A stretch of DNA of 40,129 nucleotides from Bacteroidetes bacterium CG18_big_fil_WC_8_21_14_2_50_41_14 (lineage in GTDB: Bacteria; Bacteroidota; Bacteroidia; Bacteroidales; F082), in the NCBI GenBank assembly GCA_002771745.1, contig PCUL01000339.1, positions 2,830-42,958 on the forward strand. Direction: 5' to 3'. Below, piece after piece: positions 9,606-17,892 of this stretch; the stretch's first letter is position 1; each line of letters begins with the position of its first letter. The notes below the pieces were generated by a model. That model had not been told where the DNA came from, did not search any database, and saw nothing but the letters and a program-made list of their open reading frames with translations. A program made the position numbers and the translations under genes.

Positions 9606-10634
9606 ATGCGCAGAAAGCAAACTACACTTAAAGGGATTGCCGAAATACTTGGTGTTTCGCACACCACCGTTTCCAGGGCACTCAAAGACCATCCCGACAT
9701 CAGTGAAGAAATGAAAATTCAAGTCCAGCAATTGGCAAAAGAGCTTAACTATCACCCAAACAACCTTGCAGTCAACCTAAGAAAAAATCAATCCAGCACG
9801 ATTGGCGTTATCATACCTGAAATATCATTTTATTTTTTCCCTTCTGTACTCAAAGGCATCGAAGAAGTGGCCCACAACATGGGTTATAATGTAATGATCA
9901 TGCAATCGAACGAATCGCTTCAGCGTGAAAAAGAAAATGTACGTTTATTGTTGGGAAACAGAATTGCCGGCCTGTTGGTTTCTGTTTCGTACGAAACAAA
10001 AGAATACAGTCATTTTGATGAAATTGAAAACGCAGGTATCCCCATCGTGTTTTTTGATAAAGTGGTAGAACAGAAAAACATTTTCAAGGTAGATATTGAT
10101 GGTATTAAAGCAGCACGTGAAGGAACAACACACCTGATTGAATCTGGTTTTAAGAATATTGTCCTGTTGGCGGGCAATCCTAACATGTCTATTTCGATCG
10201 ACCGCATAAAAGGTTACAAACAAGCCCTGGAAGCAAATGGCATGGCTATGGTACTGGAGAACATCCTGTATGCAAATAATTTAGACGAGGCAGAGTTTGT
10301 AACACAGCAAGTGATAAGCCGTAAAAACCGCCCAGACGCGATATTTACTATTAGCGACCAAAATCTTTCGGGTGCCTTACAAGCCATTAAAAAAGCAGGT
10401 CTGACCATCCCCGATGATATTGCCATACTTTCGTTCAGTGACGGCCCCTTAACAACCATTATGAATCCATCCATTTCATCGATTAAACATTCAGGTTACC
10501 AAATAGGCAACAAAGCAGCCAGCCTGCTGTTTTACCGCATTCAAAATCCTGAACAGGCCCTTATCCCTATTGTACAGATTCTTGAAACTGAATTGGTAAT
10601 CAGAGAATCGACACGTAAAAGGCAAGGTGCATAA
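9606..10634 (+). CDS. LacI-family transcriptional regulator of the sucrose locus
   Basis: The 342-aa protein has an N-terminal LacI helix-turn-helix at about residues 6-52 (TLKGIAEILGVSHTTVSRAL, then DISEEMKIQVQQLA), a hinge helix region, and a periplasmic-binding-protein-like effector domain from about 62 (STIGVIIPEI) to the end. Such regulators bind palindromic operators and respond to a sugar or sugar phosphate. It converges on the fructokinase gene with 37 bases between them and sits at the far end of the sucrose operon, so sucrose or fructose control is likely by context. Whether it represses or activates cannot be read from the sequence. Confidence 0.93.
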   Translation: MRRKQTTLKGIAEILGVSHTTVSRALKDHPDISEEMKIQVQQLAKELNYHPNNLAVNLRKNQSSTIGVIIPEISFYFFPSVLKGIEEVAHNMGYNVMIMQSNESLQREKENVRLLLGNRIAGLLVSVSYETKEYSHFDEIENAGIPIVFFDKVVEQKNIFKVDIDGIKAAREGTTHLIESGFKNIVLLAGNPNMSISIDRIKGYKQALEANGMAMVLENILYANNLDEAEFVTQQVISRKNRPDAIFTISDQNLSGALQAIKKAGLTIPDDIAILSFSDGPLTTIMNPSISSIKHSGYQIGNKAASLLFYRIQNPEQALIPIVQILETELVIRESTRKRQGA

Positions 10635-10671
10635 CAATAACTGTACAAAACCTTATTACTTCTCAAAAAGT

Positions 10672-11541
10672 TTAAAAGATAAGTTCAACGGGCAGTTGGG
10701 GTGTTGCACCTTTCTGTGTACATACAAATGATGAAACCCGGGCAGCGTGTTGATGAATTTGGCACAATGGATTTTTATTGATCAAACCCATAATCAAAGC
10801 AGCCGAAAACGAATCACCGGCACCAATGGTGTCAACAACCTGAATGTGTGTGGCTTCCACATTGGAGACCTCCTTATCGGTGTACAACAAGCTGCCTTTT
10901 TCACCCTTGGTCAATGCGATGAGTTGGAGACCAAATTTTTGCAAAATAACATGGAGTTTTTCTGTTTCATCAGAGGGCAATTGAAGCAAATCTGTGAGCA
11001 AGTCCAACTCTTCATGGTTAATTTTAAGCATGTTGCAAGCATTTAGCGAACGCAAAAGTATCTCTCTTGTGAAGTATTGCTGCCGGATATTGATATCGAA
11101 AAGTTTAATGGCCTGGTCGGGCATCCGCGACAATACTTTATAAATGGTTTGTTGTGTCAACAGGCTCCGTTGGGCTAGCGATCCAAAACAAATCGCCGAG
11201 GCAGTGTCAGCCAAATATTCTATTTCGGTGGTGTATTGAATATGATCCCATGCAACATTTTCAATAATGTTGTATTCAGGGTTGCCCTGGTGTAATTTTA
11301 CTTCTACAGTCCCTGTGGGCCAGACCGTTTTAGCCAGGTGATGACTCAATTGCTTTTTTACAAGGACATCGATCATTTCTTCCCCGAGAGCATCGTTCCC
11401 GATAGCGCTAACAACCACTGCGTCAGCACCCAACTGCCGTGCATGAAAAGCCACATTTGCCGGAGCTCCGCCGAGTTTCTTCTCACCGGGAAGCAAATCC
11501 CAGAGTACTTCGCCCAATCCAATGACTACTGGTTTTCTCAT
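10672..11541 (-). CDS. PfkB-family sugar kinase, probably fructokinase
   Basis: The 289-aa protein starts MRKPVVIGLGEVLWDLLPGEKKLGGAPANVA, the usual opening of bacterial fructokinases, with the first PfkB signature (GGAPANVAFHARQLG) and the catalytic motif DTIGAGDSFSAAL near residue 237. It would convert fructose released by sucrose phosphorylase into fructose-6-phosphate using ATP, in the cytoplasm. It is the last gene of the minus-strand sucrose operon, 14 bases after the permease. Fructose specificity comes from context and overall resemblance. Confidence 0.92.
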   Translation of the reverse strand: MRKPVVIGLGEVLWDLLPGEKKLGGAPANVAFHARQLGADAVVVSAIGNDALGEEMIDVLVKKQLSHHLAKTVWPTGTVEVKLHQGNPEYNIIENVAWDHIQYTTEIEYLADTASAICFGSLAQRSLLTQQTIYKVLSRMPDQAIKLFDINIRQQYFTREILLRSLNACNMLKINHEELDLLTDLLQLPSDETEKLHVILQKFGLQLIALTKGEKGSLLYTDKEVSNVEATHIQVVDTIGAGDSFSAALIMGLINKNPLCQIHQHAARVSSFVCTQKGATPQLPVELIF

Positions 11542-11555
11542 TTGAACGGTAATTT

Positions 11556-12800
11556 TTAGTTTTCGTGAGTATATTCGCTTGCTTCAATTTGAGCCAGCCT
11601 CATCAAAGTTGGCTTTTTTATCCAATTATATAACATACCTACGAACAAGATGGCGGCAAATACTGTGGCTAACATAAATCCATAAATGGCCTGCGAACCA
11701 AAGGCATCGCTTATCACTCCCATGGCCAATGGTCCCAAAGCAGCTCCTGCGGCTGTAAAAAATAAAATGATGCCGGCCACGGCACCACCTTGTACTTTTG
11801 GAAAACAACTGATTCCTTTTGAGTTGATGGTTGGATAAATAACCGACATAAAAAGCCCCGATAATGGCAAAAGCACTACCCTGACAGAAGCATCAGTAAA
11901 CACGCTGATACTAAAACACAAGAATATCAACAAGCTGAAAACAGCCAGTACACCTGCCCAGTTAAAACGCTGCATCATCCATGCACCCAGAAAACGTCCT
12001 CCGGCACGGAGAATAAAAAATATAGGCAGTGCATAAGTTGCCATTAATAAGAATGGGCCATCGTAACCAAAAATCAGCGTTGGCATCCATACATAAATGG
12101 CAGCTTCCACCGACACATATAAAAAGGCCGCCAAAGAAAAGCCCAACGCAAAAGGATCTTTAATCATGGTAAAAGTCCGTTTCAGATTAATGGGCTCTTC
12201 TGACGTTTTAATGGTTTTCGGGTAACGGGCAAACATGGCCATCACGATCAATACAACCGATATGGTGGCGGCTACCACATACAAATATTGCCACTCCACC
12301 CCTTTCGATAAAAAGTAGGTAACAATAAACGGCCCAATGATGGCGCCCACTCCAAAAAACCCTTCTACATTGTTCATGGTTGAGGTATGCTCTTTGGTGG
12401 ATCTGGAAATATCACCAATCAACGACAAAGCACCCGTTTTAAATATACCGATGGCAACGCCCGAAATCATCAACAGGGCCAGGAAAAACCCAAACGATTT
12501 CCCTACCAGAAACATATACGAACTAAGTACAAACAGCATCAGTCCTATGATAATGGTTGCTTTTCTGCCTAATTTATCTGCCAGGAACCCCAATGAGATA
12601 CCCGCTATGGCAATGGCAATCATGGGGCCGTAATGCAACAGGCCTGCTGCGGTCATGCTCAAGTTAAACTGCTTCATGACCTCAGGTATGATCACTCCTA
12701 CCGCATCGGTAGTCATGGCAAACATCAGGAACATCATGTAGGTGAGCCATTTAACAACAACCAAACCATTTTGCCTTGTGGACTTTGTGTTTTTTAACAT
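11556..12800 (-). CDS. MFS transporter, probably inner-membrane sucrose permease
   Basis: The 414-aa protein has about 12 hydrophobic segments and the major facilitator motif A after the second helix (GFLADKLGRKATI). A basic loop (ARYPKTIKTSEEPINLKR) lies between the two six-helix halves. It is placed between sucrose phosphorylase (27 bases upstream) and fructokinase (14 bases downstream) on the same strand, which makes sucrose, or possibly fructose, the likely substrate. It is not visibly the LacY/CscB type; the substrate is inferred from context only. Confidence 0.88.
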   Translation of the reverse strand: MLKNTKSTRQNGLVVVKWLTYMMFLMFAMTTDAVGVIIPEVMKQFNLSMTAAGLLHYGPMIAIAIAGISLGFLADKLGRKATIIIGLMLFVLSSYMFLVGKSFGFFLALLMISGVAIGIFKTGALSLIGDISRSTKEHTSTMNNVEGFFGVGAIIGPFIVTYFLSKGVEWQYLYVVAATISVVLIVMAMFARYPKTIKTSEEPINLKRTFTMIKDPFALGFSLAAFLYVSVEAAIYVWMPTLIFGYDGPFLLMATYALPIFFILRAGGRFLGAWMMQRFNWAGVLAVFSLLIFLCFSISVFTDASVRVVLLPLSGLFMSVIYPTINSKGISCFPKVQGGAVAGIILFFTAAGAALGPLAMGVISDAFGSQAIYGFMLATVFAAILFVGMLYNWIKKPTLMRLAQIEASEYTHEN

Positions 12801-12827
12801 CCGGGTAAGATTATAATTTTTGTAAAA

Positions 12828-14291
12828 CTAAAAGACTTTCATTAATATTTGTCCGCTCTCATCTGTATGAACTATGTTGAAACGGCCTGTTTTGAAATCG
12901 GCAGACAGTGTGGCTTTTGCGTTTATATGATACCATGAAACTATCAAAGTATGAGCGTCGGAAGGATGGATAACCATGTTTCCATTAAAAGCCGGATGTA
13001 AGTTCCTAAAGAGAATCAATTCCTTCAACCTCACCACCACGGTTTTTTGAAGAGCTTGATTTAGCTCTTCCCTGGTATAATAATGCCGGTTTATATCGCG
13101 ACCTACATTGGTCGCTGCCAAAAGATCCATGTCATTTTCGCCAGCCAACAGTCCAACATAATAAATTTGTGGGATTCCGGGAGCGAAAAACTGAATGGCA
13201 CGCGCCAAGAGATAATGCTGATCGTTTCGTGCCAGGGCATCGTAGTACGTACTGTTCACCTGATACAAATCCAGATTGGAAGCGGCAGCTCCTGTTGCTT
13301 TTTCGCTTTGTCCTCGGGTATTGACGTGAATTTGTTCAACAATCCGATCCAGCCTTTCACCATCTATCAAACCTGCATATTCACCATCGCTGGCCACATC
13401 CACTATGCCAATGCCATCGTGGGTATCCAATACTGTGAAGGCGTTGCGGGGACCTATTTCGAGCCATCTTTTTAAGTTTGTTGCCTCCTGGTTGAAAATG
13501 CTGTCGAGTACCAACACAGGGAGTGCGAAATCATAAATATAGTCCACTTTCTTAGCTATCCCGATCTGGGTTTTGTAATGGGAATGAATCTCGACCAGGA
13601 CTTCAATTCCTCTATTTCGTGCTTTTTCGGTAAGTTGATCAATAAAATAAAAGGTTTCAGGTATCATGAAACAAGACGTTCCTTTTCTTTTAATGGCATA
13701 TCCCGCTGCATCCAGCCTGATCATTTTAATGCCGACACGCTGAAAGGTTGACAGGATTTCTTCCAGATAGCCTACTCCTTCACTGCTATTTACATCAATG
13801 TCGATTTGATTTCCTGTAAAGGTCGTCCAGATCAATTTTGAAAACCCATCATCAAACTTAAAAGCGGTAAAAGGCAATCCGGGCCGGGGACGATATATGC
13901 TTAGCAATTCTTTTTCTGTTGCCCCTTCGGGAAAAACCTTGTCATAGCTCAGGAATAAATTCGCATATTCTGATTTTTCTCCTTTTTGCAAATAGTCTTT
14001 AAATCGTTTCGATTTAGCCGAAACATGGTTTACAATCAAATCGGCAATAATTTCCACTTGTTGGCCCAATTCAACCATATCCGACCAATTGCCCAACCTG
14101 GGATCGATGGACAGGTGGTCGATGGGATCGAAACCTGCATCTTCACCATCGATGGGATAAAAAAACGGTAATAGATGAATTCCTCCAAAAAGACCTTTCA
14201 ACTCACCCCCCATAAGAGCGTTTAGTTCAGTCATGTTGTTGCAGCCAAGTCGATCTACATAGGTGATTAATTGTGCTTTATTGTCCATCAT
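12828..14291 (-). CDS. Sucrose phosphorylase (GH13 family)
   Basis: The 487-aa protein follows Bifidobacterium sucrose phosphorylase along most of its length: KAQLITYVDRLG at the start, DAGFDPIDH, the loop RPRPGLPF, and DLYQVNSTYYDAL near the active site. The GH13 catalytic residues are in place: nucleophile D194 (IRLDAAGY), acid/base E234 (VEIHS) and stabiliser D292 (DTHDGIG). The enzyme splits sucrose with phosphate into alpha-glucose-1-phosphate and fructose, saving ATP compared with hydrolysis. The absence of a signal peptide fits a cytoplasmic enzyme. Two adjacent ATGs (14291 and 14288) could serve as start. A sucrose-6-phosphate phosphorylase is the alternative, but no PTS is present. 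Confidence 0.95.
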   Translation of the reverse strand: MMDNKAQLITYVDRLGCNNMTELNALMGGELKGLFGGIHLLPFFYPIDGEDAGFDPIDHLSIDPRLGNWSDMVELGQQVEIIADLIVNHVSAKSKRFKDYLQKGEKSEYANLFLSYDKVFPEGATEKELLSIYRPRPGLPFTAFKFDDGFSKLIWTTFTGNQIDIDVNSSEGVGYLEEILSTFQRVGIKMIRLDAAGYAIKRKGTSCFMIPETFYFIDQLTEKARNRGIEVLVEIHSHYKTQIGIAKKVDYIYDFALPVLVLDSIFNQEATNLKRWLEIGPRNAFTVLDTHDGIGIVDVASDGEYAGLIDGERLDRIVEQIHVNTRGQSEKATGAAASNLDLYQVNSTYYDALARNDQHYLLARAIQFFAPGIPQIYYVGLLAGENDMDLLAATNVGRDINRHYYTREELNQALQKTVVVRLKELILFRNLHPAFNGNMVIHPSDAHTLIVSWYHINAKATLSADFKTGRFNIVHTDESGQILMKVF

Positions 14292-14314
14292 TATGTATTA
14301 GAGGGTAGTTATAA

Positions 14315-14361
14315 AACGGGGTGTTTCCATCATGGAAATCTTTGATGGAAACACTCCCGTT
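14315..14361 (-). terminator. Strong hairpin between the TonB receptor and sucrose phosphorylase genes
   Basis: AACGGGGTGTTTCCATC and GATGGAAACACTCCCGTT form a stem of about 17 pairs with one bulge in the 104-base gap. On the transcribed strand it is followed only by TTTT, so it may be a leaky terminator or an mRNA-stabilising end that lets the receptor be expressed more highly than the downstream enzymes. Confidence 0.6.
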
Positions 14362-14395
14362 ATTTTTATTTAATATTCAATAAGCGTCAGTTGGA

Positions 14396-17074
14396 TTAAA
14401 ACGTGTAGGTTAAGGTAGCTGTTGAGGCACGGCCGGTGATGGGGCGGGCCCTCATATAGTTGATACTGTTATCGGTAAAAGGATCACCTTCCATCTCTGT
14501 AAATCCCAGGGTATTGGTCAGGTTATTGGAGTTTAGCATGATATCCAGGCCTTTTGTAATGTTATAACTCACGAAAGCATTTACATAAACATATCCGGGC
14601 AGTACTACCTTGTTATCGTCCTGGGCATACACTTTAGTAGTTCCAATCAGGCTAAACCCGATATTGGCTTTTCCTTTGTAAAAATTGTACGAAGGATTGA
14701 TATTATACATCAAAGCAGGTACTCTTCTGGGCACATTGCCTTCTTCAGCAGTATTAAGGCTCTTGGAAATTTCAGCTTTTGTATAGGTAGCCCCGGCAGC
14801 CACATAAAAATTTGAAACAGTAGCAACAGCATCTACTTCAACACCATAAGTGTTATAGTCTTTGTTCAGGATTCTACCAAACTCTTCGTTTTGTTCAGAT
14901 ATTTTATCGTAAAAAGCTGTAGCGGTAAACCCAACTTTTGGAGATTTAAATTTAAACCCCAGTTCGGCCTGGTTAATCTGGTCAGCGCTCAGGCCACTTA
15001 CGGTATTCCCATCGGCATTGATAAATGGGGAATACAACAACCTGTCGGCGTTGGCTCTTCCACCCTGGCTATATCTGGCATAAACCGCTTTGGTTTCGTC
15101 CAAAAGGTAATTGGCTCCGATAGAGTATGAAACATAACCAAAATCATAGTTAACAGTATTTGGCTTTGCGTTGTCGAGCAATGTTACACTTTCTTCGGTA
15201 GGTGAAATTGTTCCATTTTCATCTACATCAACCGGTGCCTGATAGTTACTTAAATAATAACCGTTGGCATTACCCATGTCGTAGCGAAGGCTGGCATCCA
15301 TGCTAAACTGAGAGGTCAGTTCCACTTCTACATTGGCGTAAGGGGCATCAATGGTATAAGCCATATCATATCCCCGTGTACAGCAGTTGCCCCACATTGG
15401 CACTCCATGAGCTACAAGGCCATTGTCTGTGTAAAACGAGCTGTCGGCATTTTGAACATTCATTAACCTGGGTCCGTTATCTCCGTTTACATCAGTTAAA
15501 TAAGATTGCCACAACCAACTCATGGCAATCTTTTGATAGGCATTGTAATAACCAACGGTTAATTTGGCTTTTCCCAAATCTTTGGTCAAGAACAAATCGT
15601 TGGTGAAATTGTTCAGGTTGTTCATATCCACATCAAAGGTAATCACCTGCATGGCCAAACCATTTCCATTCAGGTTTTGAATTTGGGAAGCCGTTAAAGG
15701 CACACCGGCATTTTCACCATTGGCATAGCTCATTGAATAATTATCGCCAGCCAGACTTTTGGCAATGTCATCGGCCGTTGCTATCTGAGCGGGGAAGGGT
15801 GAGTTAAATGTGCCACTTGTGAAGGCCATTCTGGATTTATCCTTCACCCTCCATCCATTTCCCATATCGAAATCAAACTCAGCACCTATGGCAAGCACTT
15901 TGGGATGCATTCCATCAGAAATATTGCTGGTTCTTCTGTTGCCATTTTGATCAACGCCATGAAGCAACAAAAAACCCGGGCTTTGCAAAGTATTGTTTGT
16001 CAAGTCGTAACCTTCGATAGATTCATAGGTTGGATTATCGGCAGTACCGGTAGCTTTTACAGGCATAGGCATATAACTAATAGCCTTATCGTTCAGGTAT
16101 TTAAGATAAATTCTGGCATATCCTTTTTCAAATTGCTTGGTTATATTGGCTTTAATCTGGCCACCATAATTGGCTGTAAATCCCGGATTACGAGGTCCCT
16201 GGCCTGACCTGAAAAATCCGCCCACATTATACCTGAAACCGTTTCCAAGTGAACCACCAAAATCAAAATCAGTACGGAGTGTGCGGTAGTCGAGACCAAA
16301 AGTAGTAGCTATAACGCCACCTTCCTGCACACCCGTTTTACTGATAAAGTTAATAATACCGGCAGGAGAGTTACTGGCCAGGGTAGAGGCAGAACCCCCC
16401 TTAAGGGCTTCGATCCTGTTCACGGTTTTATCGTAACGGAGGAAAATGTCGGAATTACCAAACGAAATATCACCAAACTGCAATATTGGAAGTCCGTCTT
16501 CTTGTAACAATAAAAACTTTGATCCTCCGGAGGCCACCGGAACTCCACGCACCGAAATATTGGCGTTGCCTTCGCCACCTGACGACTCCACATGAATACC
16601 AGGAATGGCTTTAAAGATTTCGGCTGTGGTTTGAGCACCCAGTTCATTTAAAAACTTGGGCTTAAGCGAAGTGAGTGCATCAGCTGAACGCAATGCAGAT
16701 TTTTCGTTGACCAAACCGGTAACGACCACTTCGTCGAGTCCCATGAGGTCGGCCACCAATTCAAAATTCATTGCTATTTCCTCACCAGAATGAATAGTAA
16801 CCTCAACACTTTTAGGCGAGTAGCCCACGTAGGAGGCTTTGAGCCGAAAAGTGCCATTGTTCACATCTGTTAAAACATAGTTACCATCCATATCGGTAAT
16901 TGCACCGGTAAGCGTACCCTCAATTAAAAGTGTGGCTCCAACGAGTGTTTCATGGGACTGAGCATCGGTTACGGTCCCTTTGATTGTGCCTGATTGGGCA
17001 AATGAAGACTGTAAACTCAACAGTCCTGCTCCTATCAACACAATCACCAAAAGTGTAAATTTTCGCATAGTCAT
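14396..17074 (-). CDS. TonB-dependent outer-membrane receptor, probably for sucrose
   Basis: The 892-aa protein has a signal peptide (MTMRKFTLLVIVLIGAGLL, cleavage after FAQ). Residues of about 29-110 form a carboxypeptidase-regulatory-like domain (GTIKGTVTDAQSHETLVGA). A TonB plug follows at about 125-255 (EIFKAIPGIHVESSGGEG), then a long beta-barrel ending in an aromatic residue (TATLTYTF). It is the first gene of the sucrose operon. No SusD lipoprotein gene accompanies it, so it behaves more like a stand-alone sugar receptor than a SusC/D pair. The sucrose substrate is inferred from the phosphorylase, permease and fructokinase downstream. ATGs at 17074 and 17068 are both possible starts. 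Confidence 0.93.
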   Translation of the reverse strand: MTMRKFTLLVIVLIGAGLLSLQSSFAQSGTIKGTVTDAQSHETLVGATLLIEGTLTGAITDMDGNYVLTDVNNGTFRLKASYVGYSPKSVEVTIHSGEEIAMNFELVADLMGLDEVVVTGLVNEKSALRSADALTSLKPKFLNELGAQTTAEIFKAIPGIHVESSGGEGNANISVRGVPVASGGSKFLLLQEDGLPILQFGDISFGNSDIFLRYDKTVNRIEALKGGSASTLASNSPAGIINFISKTGVQEGGVIATTFGLDYRTLRTDFDFGGSLGNGFRYNVGGFFRSGQGPRNPGFTANYGGQIKANITKQFEKGYARIYLKYLNDKAISYMPMPVKATGTADNPTYESIEGYDLTNNTLQSPGFLLLHGVDQNGNRRTSNISDGMHPKVLAIGAEFDFDMGNGWRVKDKSRMAFTSGTFNSPFPAQIATADDIAKSLAGDNYSMSYANGENAGVPLTASQIQNLNGNGLAMQVITFDVDMNNLNNFTNDLFLTKDLGKAKLTVGYYNAYQKIAMSWLWQSYLTDVNGDNGPRLMNVQNADSSFYTDNGLVAHGVPMWGNCCTRGYDMAYTIDAPYANVEVELTSQFSMDASLRYDMGNANGYYLSNYQAPVDVDENGTISPTEESVTLLDNAKPNTVNYDFGYVSYSIGANYLLDETKAVYARYSQGGRANADRLLYSPFINADGNTVSGLSADQINQAELGFKFKSPKVGFTATAFYDKISEQNEEFGRILNKDYNTYGVEVDAVATVSNFYVAAGATYTKAEISKSLNTAEEGNVPRRVPALMYNINPSYNFYKGKANIGFSLIGTTKVYAQDDNKVVLPGYVYVNAFVSYNITKGLDIMLNSNNLTNTLGFTEMEGDPFTDNSINYMRARPITGRASTATLTYTF

Positions 17075-17120
17075 ATTCTATTAGTAATTGGTTAAAAATA
17101 TGTTAAATAAATTTGCTCCA

Positions 17121-17128
17121 CAAAAATA
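17121..17128 (-). promoter_or_regulatory. Candidate -7 box for the sucrose receptor operon
   Basis: On the minus strand this reads TATTTTTG, a match to TAnnTTTG, about 47 bases upstream of the receptor ATG. A TTTTTG lies about 15 bases further upstream, slightly close for a -33 box. Confidence 0.45.
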
Positions 17129-17180
17129 GATGCGAAATCAAGTCAAAAAGGGGAGTAATCATGTGCTTTTACCCGCACAG

Positions 17181-17210
17181 GTTAACGCACACGTTAACGC
17201 ACATGTTAAT
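17181..17210. repeat. Three 12-bp tandem repeats, candidate regulator binding site
   Basis: GTTAACGCACAC, GTTAACGCACAT and GTTAAT start at 17181, 17193 and 17205, exactly 12 bases apart. The middle copy holds the palindrome CGTTAACG. The array lies about 55-80 bases upstream of the receptor -7 box. It may be the LacI-type regulator's operator; its position would suit an activator or a looping repressor. Confidence 0.5.
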
Positions 17211-17388
17211 TGTTTAAAACTACTTCATTTTTGTTGATATCTTGATGTAAAAACACTTGGAAATTGAATCATTACATACGTTTGCAGTCATAAAAATGAG
17301 GTAGAAACAACACCAAAACATTACATTGTCATCAAATATCAACCAATGACAGAATCACTATTTTTGATTGGAAAGCACACCTAGTTAT

Positions 17389-17410
17389 GGTTCAGGCGGA
17401 CGCTTGAACC
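17389..17410. repeat. 22-bp imperfect palindrome, copy 1 of a pair
   Basis: GGTTCAGGCG and CGCTTGAACC pair with one mismatch around a GA centre. A related 22-bp element follows at 17442-17463. It could be a regulator site or a repeat-family member near the gtrA 3' end. Confidence 0.5.
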
Positions 17411-17441
17411 AGTTTTGCTATTATGATATTAGAGTTACTAT

Positions 17442-17463
17442 GAGCCAAGTGGACGTTTGAGCC
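17442..17463. repeat. 22-bp element, copy 2 of a pair
   Basis: GAGCCAAGTGGACGTTTGAGCC agrees with the element at 17389-17410 at 15 of 22 positions, sharing the GGACG core. Most differences are transitions. It ends 9 bases from the gtrA stop and is itself a poorer palindrome than copy 1. Confidence 0.4.
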
Positions 17464-17472
17464 ATAATAGCC

Positions 17473-17868
17473 TCAGCTGAACGTAACATACAGGTTAGCA
17501 AAGAAATTCCAGATGGTCACCACGGCAATGGCAAACACCTTGGCTACATAAAAGTTCATTTTAAACCGGCTGACCAACAACCACAGTATCATCGTATTGA
17601 TAACGAGCCCGATGAGTGAGATAATGATAAACTGCGAGTACTCGAACATGATCTCCGGATTGTGACTTTCGAAAGTCCACACCCGGTTTAAAAAATAATT
17701 TGAGGTGGCTGCCGAAATAAAACCAATGGCATTGGCTACATATTTTGGGATACGAAGCTTCTCTTTGGTCAGATAGGTGATACCGAAATCGACAAACAAG
17801 CCCGAAAAACCTACGATCCCAAACTTAATAAATTTTTGTACCAGCTCAGGGCTGAAAAATTCGGACAT
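17473..17868 (-). CDS. GtrA-family small membrane protein
   Basis: The 131-aa protein has four hydrophobic segments and the GtrA opening KFIKFGIVGFSGLFVDFGITYL, with the conserved NYFLNRVWTF between the second and third helices. GtrA-like proteins are linked to flipping or transfer of polyprenyl-linked sugars for cell-surface polysaccharides. It starts 24 bases after the M28 peptidase gene and is probably co-transcribed with it, though no functional link is obvious. The family is firm; the substrate is unknown. Confidence 0.9.
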   Translation of the reverse strand: MSEFFSPELVQKFIKFGIVGFSGLFVDFGITYLTKEKLRIPKYVANAIGFISAATSNYFLNRVWTFESHNPEIMFEYSQFIIISLIGLVINTMILWLLVSRFKMNFYVAKVFAIAVVTIWNFFANLYVTFS

Positions 17869-17892
17869 GCCAATTTATTAAAAGTTAAACCC

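Larger units (their letters stand above)
17075..17472. other. Intergenic control region upstream of the sucrose receptor
   Basis: This gap of about 400 bases holds the likely receptor promoter, a 12-bp tandem repeat and two related 22-bp elements near the gtrA stop, each listed separately. I see no ORF of note in it. Confidence 0.6.
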
